Shown: positions 1 to 13,870 of the stretch, piece by piece
Position numbering within the stretch: the stretch's first letter is position 1
Layout: each line of letters starts with the position of its first letter
DNA from: Myoxocephalus aenaeus
Lineage: Eukaryota > Chordata > Actinopteri > Perciformes > Cottidae
NCBI GenBank assembly: GCA_038501785.1
Contig: JBAMJR010000031.1
Location: 5,974,501-6,038,500, forward strand
Length of the DNA: 64,000 bases
Direction: 5' to 3'
Made by a program: the position numbers and the translations under genes
Notes under the pieces: generated by a model
Database searches by the model: none
What the model saw: the letters and a program-made list of their open reading frames with translations, nothing else
What the model was told of the DNA's origin: nothing

Positions 1-504
1 TATGAAATTGGTTGGTGCGCCTGGCAAGGGCCCAGTGCCCTTAAACCCAAATTAGCCTTTCCAAACCCATATCCCCCCTGGCACAATGAAAAATCCCACA
101 CGTACGTATAAGCCCACACATTCACAAATATAAACACACACATACATACACACTCACACAAAAAAACACCAATGACCTCACTCTCCCAAACTGTGGTAAA
201 CTGCCAGGCCAGAAATCCCTCTAAGGCCTTCCTTTGAGACTGTAAGCACTGTACTGCTGAGTAGCCATATCAAGGGTCATTAAAGGGTCAGAATGGGCTG
301 ATATGAGACTCAACAACCCCTGTGGTTCAAGCATATAAAATGTGCATCACATTGGTGGTAATAGCATTACATCAAACTAGTTTTGACGTGTTCACTGTAG
401 TGTGGAAAGCATAAAAATAGCTTCCCCTGAATTTTACCATTCATGCTTTTTTGTATTTTTGCCTAAATTAGTTTTTGTGCTGTCTCCATTTCAACAAAAT
501 ATAC

Positions 505-626
<122 letters not shown>

Positions 627-3600
627 AAAATAGAGTTTAAAGGGTGTTGAAAACTATTAGCCTGCTGCAGAGAGGCGCTGTGCAGAGAATGAGTGATGAA
701 TTATTGAAGTGGCTCTTTGGTGTGAATGAAGTGTTGAAAATGTCTATAGTCACGAAGCACTCTGACGTTCCTGCACGAGCCTTTCAATAGCATGTGAGCA
801 TGAGTTCAAATGCATGTGTTCAGACAACTACCGTTGCACGTCTATTTTTCTGGGAACCATTAACAAAATGCAGAAAAGTGGGTGCCTACAGTTCCCTTCT
901 TTTATTAATCTGCACTTCATTCTCTTCCTGTCAAAACATTTCACTTCCTTCTGTTACGGGTTCTTCTTCTTTTTTTACTTTTCTCACTGCCTCTTTTCTA
1001 CCTTTTTCTCTCTTTCCCTGTTCTCAGCCAACAGGGGCCTCAGAATTTCCTCTTGTTACAGCACATCCAGTGATCAGTCACTGTGATTCCACTCTTTCAA
1101 GTCTTCCCTGTTTCAAAGAGCCATTGCCGTTGGGGGGAGAGTGAACAGGAATCTGAACCAATGCTTTTCGACAGCAGGGCCGCTCCTGCACGTTACACCC
1201 CAACAGCACCGACGGAGAGGGGCGGGAGGGGGAGTCGAAAGAGAAAGAGAAAGAGATAGAGGAGGAGGAGGGCTCTCAAATACACATCACACATGAAAGT
1301 CCCCTCACTCCAACTGGGAGAAATCACGGGCCCTGACGGAAAGGTAACAGCCGGCCGCAGGCACCAGGCGAGTTGCTAGGAGACAGGGAAGCACTGTATG
1401 GTCGACGGGATGAGCGGATGGCTGGTTGTATTCGCTCAAACGGAGCTCACTGACACGTACAGACACACTGACAACATACAGCTAAACATAAACACACTGA
1501 GACATGAGGGGAAGAGACATATAACAGAAATAAATAATATGACATGACTGCATGAAAAAAAGGTATTTTTAAGTCAGAGTTGACAACTGCCTTGTGTTTC
1601 TGAATTTACATAACAGACTTGTTATTGCATGATAACATAATATGCCACAATACCAATCAATTTATCCTGCTCATATGCATAGGAAATAATCACAGATATA
1701 ATAAAGGTGGACACAAAGTGTCACTCCCCAGAGCTGCAGGGATGTCAGTCCTCTTTCCAGTAGTAAGGTGCTTTATGGTAGTGGTAGTAATAAAATGGCT
1801 GCTTGCCTCTCTCCTTGACCCGCTGCTGAACCTGCCATAGTTGACACGACTACACAAGAGGGATGGGAAATGGCAAGAGCCAAGCAACTATACCTGACTG
1901 TGTTCAGTCAACAAGAGAGCTACAGCTCCTGACTCATTCAACCTCTTAATTCCAATCTCTCCTCCTGACCCAGAATTCCTTCCCCTCAATCTGACACGTT
2001 AGTTCCTGTGAGGAGAGCATCCTGGGGATTAGGCATGACGTGATGTGTTTCCAATGATTTAGCTCCCTCACTATGTGGTGAGAGATGCTCTGTGGAATGA
2101 GCCAGCATGCCCACAGATAGGGGGTTTGGATGAGAGTAGGGGGAGGCTAACTCGCCTTATCTTAAGTATTTGGAGGGGAGGACATGGACGCCTTCTCTTC
2201 CATTATATCATTATGTAAACACAGGGCTGTTCCACAGGTTGACAGGCTGTATTTCATGAACCGGTATAGAACAAGCCTGTCTTGATTAAGGCGCGCTTAC
2301 ATCATGGTGAGAAATCAATCTGTTTAATTGGTCTGCTTTTGTCAAATATATTAGCTTAAGACCTGTATGAGACCATTATATTGAAGAGTGTAAATGAATA
2401 TGCTTTCAGCCATTAAGATTCGTTGAGCTTGTTGTTATGATTTATTGTGCTTACTAAACATGTTTTCCCTCACTTGACCATGTCTACTGACGGAGGGGAG
2501 AAAATATGACGACAAAAAAGGTGTAAGGACCGGCACAACTCATCTTCAAAGTGGTTAATTTCATGATTGCAGTCATAATGATGCAAGACTGACTGAGTGT
2601 GGCAACACTGGCTGAACTGCCTATAAAGGCAAGTTCAATGAGTCTATTGTATAATGCTGCAAGAGACCATCACCTGTGTTTGAAGCATATATCTACTTGA
2701 CCTGTTTTGCATAGGATGTTCTTTTTCTTCAACAAAGCTGGCTGAGTTTATCTTCCCTTACACTGTTTTTAAGTCACGTCAACCATTTTAGCATTCATGG
2801 CGAGCCACGGCAAGGCACAATAACAAGTGGTCTATTCAAATTAAATCAGTAATGGCATTGTCCATATTTCAGGCAGGTCATGTGTTTTTATTTATTCAAA
2901 GAATGAAGACAGGTCGGTTCCTCTCACAATTATCTCTTTTCATTTAAAGAATGAATGTGCATGTCAGGGCTTCTTTTACTCCCTTTCTTTCTATTCTAAG
3001 TTCCCCCCATCCTCGCTGCCCCAGCCATCACTGGGCGACAGTAGAGGTCGTTAGTGGAAGAGGGATGATGCCAAACTTGACTGGAGTCGAGCCTTATCTC
3101 TATTCTTTACACTCTCGCTTTTGTTTCAAGGGCTTTGTTTACACACGCCCCATTAATCACCTTCTGCCTTCCCACAATCCCACAGCATTTAAAGTGGGTG
3201 CTCGTCCGGGGGACACTGTGCAGCACAGGTGCAAGTGTAAATCTCTCTTTCTTCTCTTCAGAAGGAAATGAAGATTCCCAGACCTCTGGTCACCTTCTCC
3301 TCCCAGGTTCCCCTATTATCTCTTCTTTACTCTGCCCTTGGCCTTGATCACTATCGCGACTATCACTCCAACTCGGGCCCCAGAGCGGTGCGATTACCAA
3401 ACATTCACACGTCGCCTCACCTGAGCCCGAGTCAGCCTGGCCCACCAACACCACACTATGCTGTTTAATCCAGACAGCTGACTGACACTGCCCTCATGTC
3501 TTGACAGCCAAGTGTAAGGGTATGCAGACAGGATGTTGTTGAGCAAACATTAATCACACCACAGGAACCCACAAGCAGAGAGGAAGATGGAGGACAAAGG

Positions 3601-4580
3601 AGAAACCGCCCGCCAATGGCTCCAAGGACTGCAGGGTCACCTCTAGCAGGACACCTCTCCGTAAAGTGCCGTAAACCCCAAATGGTATGCTGACAGTCCT
3701 CCATCTGCCTCGCTGTATGGAAGCCACTACAGTGTCATCCATGTTCCAAAGTGTCCACATTTTTCCCTTGTTTTTTCAAGTATGGAATAAAAAATAATCA
3801 GCCCACTGCATTCATTCCTGTAATGACTTTGACACTAAGAATATCAATTAATGTGTGAAAATAGGTGAAAACAGGAGGCTATGTTATGCCATGATTACAG
3901 AACATGTGAAAATGTGTGAAGTAATTGTCTGTGCTTATCTGCAGATACATAGCTGTCGAGAAAATGTGCAGTCTATGGGAGCTCACTGGGAGCGCTTTAA
4001 TGCATAGCCCTGCTTAATTGCATAGTCAATGCATTCATCATTCAGAATGCAGAGCCTGGCTAAAATGAATTGAATTATCTGGCAGGGAGAACAAAGAGAT
4101 GTACATTGAGTTTGTGCGTAATTTATTGTTGCAGAGTGAAGCAAGCGAGGAGCAAGAGAGGCTGGGAGAATAAGAAGCAGCGAGGGAAGATAGAGAGACC
4201 TGGAGGACAGGAGAGGGGAAAAAAGAGAGAGGAGGGAAGTGAGTGAGCGAGGCAGACACAAAAAGATGAGGGAGGAGAGGGAAGATAGAGAGGTCTAGGG
4301 GAGGAGCGAAGAGAGGCAAGGAAAGAGAGAGTGAGAGAAATGAGTAGGAGAGAGAAGATAGGGAGGACAACAAAAGTGTGTGGGGGGGTGGGGGGGGGGG
4401 GGAGACAGGCATGATGTGAAAGGAGAGAGATAATAGTGAAGCCTGGAGGAGGAAGAAGAGCAGAGATGGAGGGAAAGAGAGAAACAGAGAGGGAGGAGAG
4501 GGCAGCTAGTGCGCAGAGCCAGAGATAGACCAGAGACAGACCTGACACCTTCCTCCAGATTCCTAAGGGGATAAAACACA

Positions 4581-4582
<2 letters not shown>

Positions 4583-4675
<93 letters not shown>
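4583..4675. repeat. (GT)n microsatellite, about 93 bp
   Basis: Uninterrupted GT dinucleotide array following a 450-bp purine-rich (GA/GGA) plus-strand stretch. Open frames on the minus strand through this array (Thr-His repeats) are artefacts of the repeat. Confidence 0.98.
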
Positions 4676-4676
<1 letters not shown>

Positions 4677-6209
4677 ATGAAGCGCGCATGTCCACATGCC
4701 TGCACAAGTATGGAATTTGACGAGAGGGGTTCTGGGAGATTTCTTGCATTGCTATCCATGTAAATGTTGAATGAGCCTTTGCCATGGTGAACACCTGGAC
4801 GTATACACCTTCACAACTTCCTACATTAAATCACCCCTCGTCCACGGTCCTCTCATTCACAGACACAGGCATAGACACACATTTACTCTGCCAAGTCTCC
4901 ATCTCTCTCCGCTCACTGTGAAGTAATTGCAGTGAGTATTGAAGAGAAAGCTTGTGGAGCCCGTGGTGGTGGAGAAAGGGGGGAGGGAGCGGACTGAGGA
5001 AAATCTATTTCCCAATACTATCTAACTGCAGCTTTCCTCCAATGGACTTGCATTCCTGGTACTGGCTGTGTCCCATTGATTCCTTCCCAACATCATCTGA
5101 AAATCTATGAGCATAAAGGGCAGCTCTGCAAAGTACAAAGCACATAAGTGCACATCATGTTTTATACGGTTACTGTAGGAGGAAACTCTCGATCTCACCT
5201 TCTCTCATTCTCTTGCTCTGTGTTCTTCCTGCTACTTCTTCCCATTATTCTCAACACCATCCTCAAACAGTGGGGGGTGGGAAGGATAGATCCAGACAGA
5301 AGAGGGGAAGAGAGGTGGAGGTGAATAAGAAGGAGAGGAGCAGAGGAGAGGCATCGGGGAAAGGCGTATGGATTATTCTGAGCAGGTTGTGACAGCTCCT
5401 GATAGTGCATTATACAGAAGGGAGCTAAGCAATGCATGTCCACATGCTGTTTCTGTGGAATAACTCAAACCTGGCGACCTAGCGCAGGCTTTAAATCAGA
5501 TTTGTGGCTTCAAGAGGCTTGTTATTCTGTATTTTACTTAAATAATTTTCTTGTACTTCATTGTCTTCTTTTCTGTCTACACACTTCCTATCGAATGACA
5601 CCAAACACAACTGATGTCTCTCAAAGCAGATATATGTGTGCTTCTTTTCTGTGAAGATACAATGTCTAGACCTAAGCCTTTAGAATATAATCATGGCATC
5701 GGTACAACATTCCTTGGACGGATCTATACTGTCCTACACACATGCAGGCAGATGGAGTCTGTGCCAAACAGCTCAGTGCTAAGACCGGGAGTATGCTAGT
5801 TCCTCCTACTCCAAGCGCTTGCCAAGGATTTAAAATTAGACTGTGAAGAGATACACATTGTGCTGTATGGTTTAGAGCTACGGCTGAGCATAACACCACC
5901 TTTCGATAAAATGGTCTTGAGGCAAATATTCAATATGAAGATAGGGAGAGAGGGGGCGAGATTCAACATTTCTGGAAATGTTGTCAAAGCTGAAAAAGTG
6001 TTTCAAGGGACTTCAAAAACATGTGTCAATAAGAGGCACAGATATTGATTGTCTTTAGCATGTGCCGTCTAATGATGAGTATTTCCTGACTGCGGGCTCC
6101 CTCGAAGGCATTATAGGGGGAAATATAAGATAAACTAAATATTTATGAGTTAGCCTGGAAGAGATGGAATATCTCGGCTGTGGTCAGCTGTTCAGCACAC
6201 TATGTACAC

Positions 6210-7095
6210 CAGGGGTCACCAACCTTTTTGAGACCAACAGCTACCTGAAAGGTAGCGAGTATATGGAGGCTTGTTTTTTTTTATATAATCTTTCCAAAAA
6301 ATACATTTGCTTGATTTACCTTTAAATAATGAATATGCGTCTAATAGGCTATATATATATTTGGAGACTGTCTGTCTATGTTTACTGTTTACTGTTAACG
6401 ATTCTTCATAATTATTATTAATATTTTACCAATCGATCAAAGGAAACCTGAGAAATTATTCAATCATTAACTTCTAAATATTTAAACATGCAAGTGTAAT
6501 GATTTCTCTGTTAATCTCAGAAATGTTTCCGTTTAACATTTGAAAGTCAGTATCATACTTCTCACATTTTTTCACTAAGTTGTGTGTCCACCAAAGCCTG
6601 ATTTTTTCCCATCTGAAAACAGCATGCGCTCTTCTGACAATGCCCAGCTGGAAGTGCTTGAGTGGCGAAGGGTGTTTTCTGCTGAAAGAGTTGCTTTGAT
6701 ACAGAATATTCACGGACGTAAAAATGTCAAGCACAAGCACAAGCACAAGGTATACTTTCTAATGCCGTGAAGGCTGAAGCACGTATGGGAGAGAGGACGG
6801 GCCTGTGTGTTCATATACAGTACATATCATATATAAAATAAACTGAATTGAATATACAGTATATCTCACTGAGTACCATCGTTTGGTTCAAGAGCTGAAG
6901 TTGGAGGAAGCCTGGTACTTTTGTGATATTTGCCCAGCCCCTCCTTCACTGTGACTGGATGGCTGAGTCAAAGAAACATGACTGCATGAAGAAAAAAAAA
7001 TGCGCCAGAAAAAAAATGCGCAGTTTAGAACGTGCCTGTGGGCTACTCGGGTGCCCATGACCAGGTGCTCATGGGCACCGCGTTGGCAACCCCTG
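6210..7095. mobile_element. hAT-superfamily DNA transposon, non-autonomous
   Basis: The element begins CAGGGGTCACCAAC at 6210 and ends GTTGGCAACCCCTG at 7095. These are imperfect terminal inverted repeats matching at 12 of 14 positions. It is bounded by an 8-bp target-site duplication, atgtacac at 6202-6209 and gtgtacac at 7096-7103 (7 of 8 identical). An 8-bp duplication and CAGGG-type ends are the hallmark of hAT elements (Charlie-like). At 886 bp with no frame longer than about 90 codons it cannot encode a complete transposase, so it is a deletion derivative or MITE-like copy. The ends are seen directly. The superfamily call rests on known hAT features. Which family it belongs to is unknown. 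Confidence 0.85.
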
Positions 7096-10000
7096 GTGTA
7101 CACCATGCAACAAGGTAAGTCGCGAAATGTAACGTTTAAATCTAACTTAAATTAGCAGGTAACAACTCACATGCATTGGAATGCATGATAAATGAAAATA
7201 AAAAAGGCCCTTAAACATTAATGAGGTTTAGTTTTGTCAATAGTCTGTAAAGTCTGTGTTTTTTGTGATTACTTTCAATATCTGTTCTGTCAATCCACTG
7301 TCTGTAGTTCTGCAATGTCTTTGACAGTTCCTGTGACAGTATCTTGAGATAACGTGCGCTCTTTGAGTTGCTGTGTGAAGCAGTCCCGGTGATTGGCAGC
7401 ACCGTAGCATCATGGTGGAATATTCAACAAGTTACTTCTCCAGGTATGATCACTGCTGGGAAGGACCTCCAAAAGTGGTCCTCCCTCTGTTAATCGGACA
7501 TGTCTATTTGTTGCACAACAATTATATTAAAGTATAACAACAACGTAACACAAAGAACCACATTAATAATATGCAGGCAGCATCACACTGATGGCTTATG
7601 ATAGACGGAAGAAGAAAACTGAACTTTCCAAGTTCCTATTGCTTCTTCGTTGGTTTCCTTCTGTGTTGATTCATTAGCTTGTAGTAACATTTGGTTTGAC
7701 TAATTCTGTTAACTTTTTAACTGTTTAACTTTTTAATTCAACTTATTTGCTCCGGTCACCGCCACACAAGCATGTTTCCCCTCGGTCATACCTCATAGAC
7801 TGTGACGTTGATCTGTCAATCAAGTTAAGCTAGAGGCGGGACCTGACCAAACTACCTCTTCTAAATGGCTGATAGAGTTGACTTTAACTTGATTTATTTA
7901 TATCACTACCGAATGACTCAGGTGGGAAAAAAAGTAAAAGTTTTCTTTTAGGTTCTAAAGGGACACAGGGCATAGTTAGTCAGCAATGCAGGTGTCCATG
8001 AGTCAATAGAGTTAGGTGCAGCAGTACAGGTGAGGTTACACTTCCTTCCAACACGTGGGTAAATTAAAGGGTTTACAGTGTATCTTTATACCATGCAGTA
8101 TTTATGTTCTGCGTGTTTAAACATCAGGGCATTAAATACTTAATGTTACCACCTCAAAAGGGTTAGACTGATCCATTTGTATAACCCTCCACTCAAAAAT
8201 GTCTGACTTAAAGAGTTTTGACACAACCAACATGCCTACAAAATAACTATCATGCCCGATAGAATAGTTACATTGTGCTTAGCCTCACACATTCACACGA
8301 CCAAACTGCCCTGTGGTGAACAAGCAGGCACAAAGACACAGCTGTGTCCCACACAATCAAGTTGACTAGAGGCCTCAGAGACAACATGTCTATGTCAAAA
8401 AAATGACAAAGCAGTGTCATATATGGCTACAAGCTGGAGTGAGGAGATAGGAGAATCATGAGCGACGTTAAAGTGACTTAAAGCTGGAAGGAAGAGAGAG
8501 GAAAAGAGGGCTCTAAATGGAGAGAAGGGGTCAGTGGAAGACATAACCACCACTGTGCCTGTCGTAAGAGTTTAGTCAGAAGATGGAAATCACAGTACGT
8601 TCAGGTTAGCTGGATTTGGCTCTCTGCTTGTGCCACCTACAGATACAACTATTCTGCAGGTTTTGCTCATGGAACGCCAGTGTTTTCTGAGAGGCCTAGA
8701 TGAGAAGATGAATGGAGAGACAAAGGGGCCAGAGAGGATCTTGGGCCCAGAGGAGGAATGCAGAGAAAGGATGAGTCCTTTCTAAGAAGATGGGGGACAG
8801 CCAGAGCCGGGCGCAAAAGAAGATCCTGTTTGCTGTCCCTTGATACAGTATACACACTAAATAGTCTTTGCAGCAGATTTCAGAGACATACCCTTGTCTT
8901 TGTTCAGCTAATAGGCAGACCACTCTAAATGGGCTGTTTTTCAACCCTCTGACACAAAGACACTTTTTCATGACTCCTCAGTGCCATCGTTTTCCTGCTC
9001 CTCTTCTTCAGATATCTGGAACAGAGCGCTCTCTGTGTCTTGATGTGTCGCTCCCACAGCACAGGAGCTCTAAGCAAACTCTCTCACACTGCTCCCCATT
9101 GCCAGGCTCAAAAACCTAGTAAAGCTGCACTGCACAGCAGACAAAAGCCAGGAGTAAGTAAGTACAGAGTCCCATAGAGTAACTATTTGAGCCGTTAAAT
9201 TACCAAAATGGTCAGTCATAAAACGCAATGGCTAAAATCAACATTTTACTGCTGCCCATTAAGTTTTTGCTCATAAAGACAGAATCAATAGTTGAAGATG
9301 ATATTCCTATGACAGCTTTATACAGATTTGTACCATTTACAGAACAGTTCCATGACTAAGTCCGTACAAACATGATATACATTTTAATGAGGTATGTTGC
9401 CCTTTTCTAAGATGGTCTGTACTTGTTGTCAGCTGCACTGTATACCCAGGAGTTGTTGTTACTTGACTGCTCTGAACCCTCAGGCTGTTTGGCACTTACT
9501 AGAGGTGAACTGAGTTCATTATCTAATAGCAATTTCCACTGGTGGTTCTCTGCCTGTACTCCTGCATGCAAACACTAAGCAGAAAAGCTCCCAACGAATA
9601 CAGGTCCAGAAAAAAACACTAATTAATTACCTATATCGATATATATTTTTTATCTCCACTCAAACTAGTGATAGGTCTGTCTGCTGTCAGGTATAAGAAT
9701 TGCCAATCCATGTGTTGTTTTTTTCATTTCCAACTTTGGATTTGAGTGGATTTCAAGTTCCCCAGAGTCATGAAACATGTTGCATGTATAATGAACGGTG
9801 TAAATATTCAGCACGGTTCAAATCCATAAAACTCAGCAAAAGCCAAGTTGCAAGGGACTACCCTGACAGCAGCTTCTTCCTCAAAACTTTCAATTAAGTT
9901 GACTAAACTTGCTTGATTAACAAATCGTTTCATCCATAATTAAGTCTGAATCGTTTTGCCCTTAAAAGATTCTTACTTCTGATATTATCAAAACTAGGGT

Positions 10001-11410
10001 TATCCAACTGATTTTGAAATTAAAGTAGGGCAAAACATTGCTGTCTAAATGTCTGAAGATGTATTTTCAGTGCTGCTTTTAACACTTTATAAGAAGCTTT
10101 ATAAATTCTTTAACCATCAATGTGCTGTTTTCATGAGAGTGCCATGAAATGTCACAACAGCTGTCAGTAGACTTTGATGGATCAATCTCTCTCCCACCAG
10201 CCATCCCCAGGGCTTTCATCTGCTTATCTCTGACCACTGTCTGTCTGACTGACCGCCTCACTGCTCATTCACACGCTGAGGCTTCCACACAATCCTGTAG
10301 CTCTCGAAAAAAAACTCCACACATACCATACTCAATGACCACAACCATTAGTTGAGGCAGGTTTACAAGTGAAGAATGCCCCTCATTTTCACACTCTTTT
10401 TGTGGTATGCAGACATATACGTGACAACTCACTGCTTTAGTTGGGCCTCCCTCAAGCCCATTCATGTTATCAACTAGAGTCATACATGTATAAGCAATTT
10501 GTCATCCTCCTGCGGAAATTGGGCAGATTCCATGCTCCCGGAGGCCTTCAGGGCACATGGGCGCACATCCATTATTTGTGGCATCTTTATGACTTTAATC
10601 TGTACTTGTAATTTGTGTAGCATGTTGGTTTTATCTCTAATTTGTTTCTTAAAGTTTGTTCATGACTTCCTCTTGTTCCTGCTCCTTCCATGCTCCACTT
10701 ATAGACAACACTCTGTCTCTCTCTCACACACACACTCAATCTTTCTTGTTTTTATTAGAAGTATACAGACATATTTACATATTCTACAGAGGCATATTCT
10801 CAATGTGACTGCTGCTGGAGGCTTTCCCGCCCTCTCCAGAGGGTCTTTTCAGCCCCGGGGCTGCTGTAGTGATGGGATTAGGGGAGGCCTGGAGCGTGTC
10901 CAAGTCTGGAGCCGAGCAGGACCGTGCTCCGACGACCCACCAACCTCAATGCTATTGTCCTGCTTCCCAGCGACTCACTCCAGGTGCCAGGCAATAGAGA
11001 AGATGCTCCAAACTTTCCCAGGAATGAGACGGACTGACTAAAATAATTCCTTTAGCGGCACAAACTTCGCTGCTCCCCCACCTCCTTCACAGCTACCACA
11101 ACCCGCAGCTCACAGAGAACCTGAAAAGGAGACGATCATCAAAATAAAGGCAGAGGGGATGTCTTTCTTGCTCTTTCTCTCTCTTCTCTTGCTCTCTCGC
11201 TCACTCTTTTAAACCTAAATTCCCCTTTTTTTGGGAGGGTGTGGGGGGCAGTGGGAGGACAGTTGTTTTGTCTCCCTCCATTGGCTGATTTACATCTCCA
11301 CAGCTTCTCTATCAAAGTGCCCATTGTCAGTTCTGACCTATGAAAATTACAGAGGACATTGGGGGCCTTTCTCCTTTGACAGGTTTGCTAGCACACAGAC
11401 AAGCGAGTGG

Positions 11411-11421
11411 ACACACACGCG

Positions 11422-11459
<38 letters not shown>
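11411..11459. repeat. (CA)n microsatellite, about 49 bp
   Basis: CA array with two CG interruptions (cacgcgcacgca) at its left end, then pure. Confidence 0.97.
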
Positions 11460-11461
<2 letters not shown>

Positions 11462-11995
11462 AACACGCATTTCACATTTAAAAGAAACACAAACAGTATA
11501 AACACACAACCTCAAGATACATTCTCCACTATTTTATTTATTCAGATTTTACACAGATGCTCATAGCGTAGCCCACTGTGCCCCTCTTTCTAAACATCCA
11601 AAGACGACAGAAAGGATGGAGGGAGGGAGGGGATGGAGGGAAAGGACGGAGGGAGGGAGGGCGGGTCATCTAGGAATAAGGGAGAGGCATCCATTTGCAC
11701 ACCAATTGTTTTTCCTTCTCTCTGAGCCCGGAGAAGAGAAAGACCACGTTTCTCCCTCTGAGACCACCGTCCCCCCTCCTCCCCCTCCCCCTCCCTCCTT
11801 CCCTCCCTCCTCTGTGAAAACAGCGTGAATGGAGAGTCACATTCAGTGTGGATGAATGGGATGGAGTGGAAATGGGTAGGGGGTCATTCTGACCACCGCA
11901 GCCCTCCAATGCCAGAGCCACATGTGCAGCATATTAACATATGAAGCCTTGTCACTGCTGTGTCCACCCTTCCAACTGACCTCATTCATATTCAA

Positions 11996-12107
<112 letters not shown>

Positions 12108-12931
12108 ATCCATACATACAAGCACACACAAACACATGGCGCCTTTGGGTCAGGTGTGATGCCATTTTATCACTAGAAATCTCTGAGCGGCTTAAAGGGA
12201 TTGTGCAGCAGGGTGAACTTACGGGCAAGAAGGACACAAGAATTGCAGAGGGGGAGTGGGGCCAGTAGCAGGCAAGTGGGACTGATGCCAAAAACGTAGA
12301 TTAAAAAAAAAGAAGAGGAGAAAAACAGAATGAGCCCCACAATAGCAATAAAAGGCAAAGCTCCCACCACCGGAATTAAAAGAGGAACTGTGCAGCAATC
12401 TGCAAATCCGAGAACCATTGAACTGTAGTTAAGCAAATTGGAAAAACAAGTGCAAAAAATGTGAGGAGAGGGCCAAAGAAAACGTACCTTGGGCCCTCGC
12501 TGCACAGGGACCTTTTTTAGACTGCCTTTCCTGTTAGACTTTCCGTCATCGAGACAGTGCGTCACACGCAGGGAGTCTGCAAACCCAAAAGATGTTAACC
12601 CTTTGCAAGCTAAACAGCAGCCTTCCTGAGGAGTTCTCCACAGGGCCTCCTCGCACACTGTCTGCTAGCTCTGGTATGTTTGGACTGAGCCTCTTACTAC
12701 TCCACCATGCTCCACTCAGGCTGTAATCTGTTTTACAGCACAGAGGATTAATGATCATGTTACAGCTTCTACCTCTCTGGAGGGCTTGTCTACTGTTTAA
12801 AAAAAAGAAGTTTGGTTTGCGGCCAACTGGCACATGTTAAGTTGTGGCAGCCTTAAACAATTGCTTGGTAATATCATAATATGACAAAAGCAGCACCTCT
12901 CACCTCTGTGCTTACTGCCTTCATGTTGTGA

Positions 12932-13054
<123 letters not shown>

Positions 13055-13800
13055 CTGGTAGGGGGCTAGTTATTAATCACTGCTTGAGAGCTGACATCAG
13101 GCAGCCAGTAAACGTTAATTAGGACCACCCAATGGCCAGGCCAGTGTCATTAGCTAATTGAGTTTGTTTATGTGTTTGTGTTTGTGGGGACCGAATGAAA
13201 AAGAAAAAAAAGAAGAGAGAGTGTGTGGAGAGAGGAAGTTGAGAGGCAGGTGGGGGGGGAGAGGTGCGGGCTTGTCTTGTCCAGTGCCCTGTTGTGGTGA
13301 CATGTCCTTCAGCTCAATCCATTGGGAGAAAGAGAGAGGGAGAGAGGGACGGAGCAATGGAGAAGGAGCGAGGATAGAAATACAGGCCCCCACCACTGTG
13401 TCTCAGGAACCTGAGGCCTCAGCTACAGCCGGAAACTTTCTCCACAGGCAAGCCGTGGAAAGAAAGACAAGCTTTCCCCCCACTTTTCATTTTTTTTCTT
13501 CCAGATTCATCATGTTCTATCCCTCCACAAGCAAGCATATTTTGGGAAATACATGCATGCGTACACACAAACACACACATTAACACGCACATGTGCGCTC
13601 TCCAGCCTCTCCCTGGTGTGCGTTTCACACGCCACCTCTGCTGCCTCCCTGGGGTGTTTCGAGTGATGCTGTGTGTAGAGAGCAACCATGCCTCAGTGCT
13701 GCATGGTCTCAGATGGCCTGGTGTGGCTGGCTGTGGTCATGCCTGTTGAGTCCGCCTGACCACCACATGATGAATCACATCCCCGCTATGTCCAAAATGA

Positions 13801-13803
<3 letters not shown>

Positions 13804-13868
<65 letters not shown>
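13804..13868. repeat. (CA)n microsatellite, about 65 bp
   Basis: Uninterrupted CA dinucleotides ending at caggctcagg. Confidence 0.98.

Positions 13869-13870
<2 letters not shown>

Noticed and set aside
9815..9831. tRNA T-arm-like sequence (ggttcaaatcc)
   Set aside because: No acceptor stem, D-arm or anticodon arm can be fitted around it.
10499..11041. 180-codon plus-strand frame
   Set aside because: Low-complexity hydrophobic and Ser-rich translation with no family resemblance, no splice context and no coding-like composition.
12173..12658. 161-codon minus-strand frame
   Set aside because: No domain, repeats or partner exons. Length is compatible with chance in this composition.
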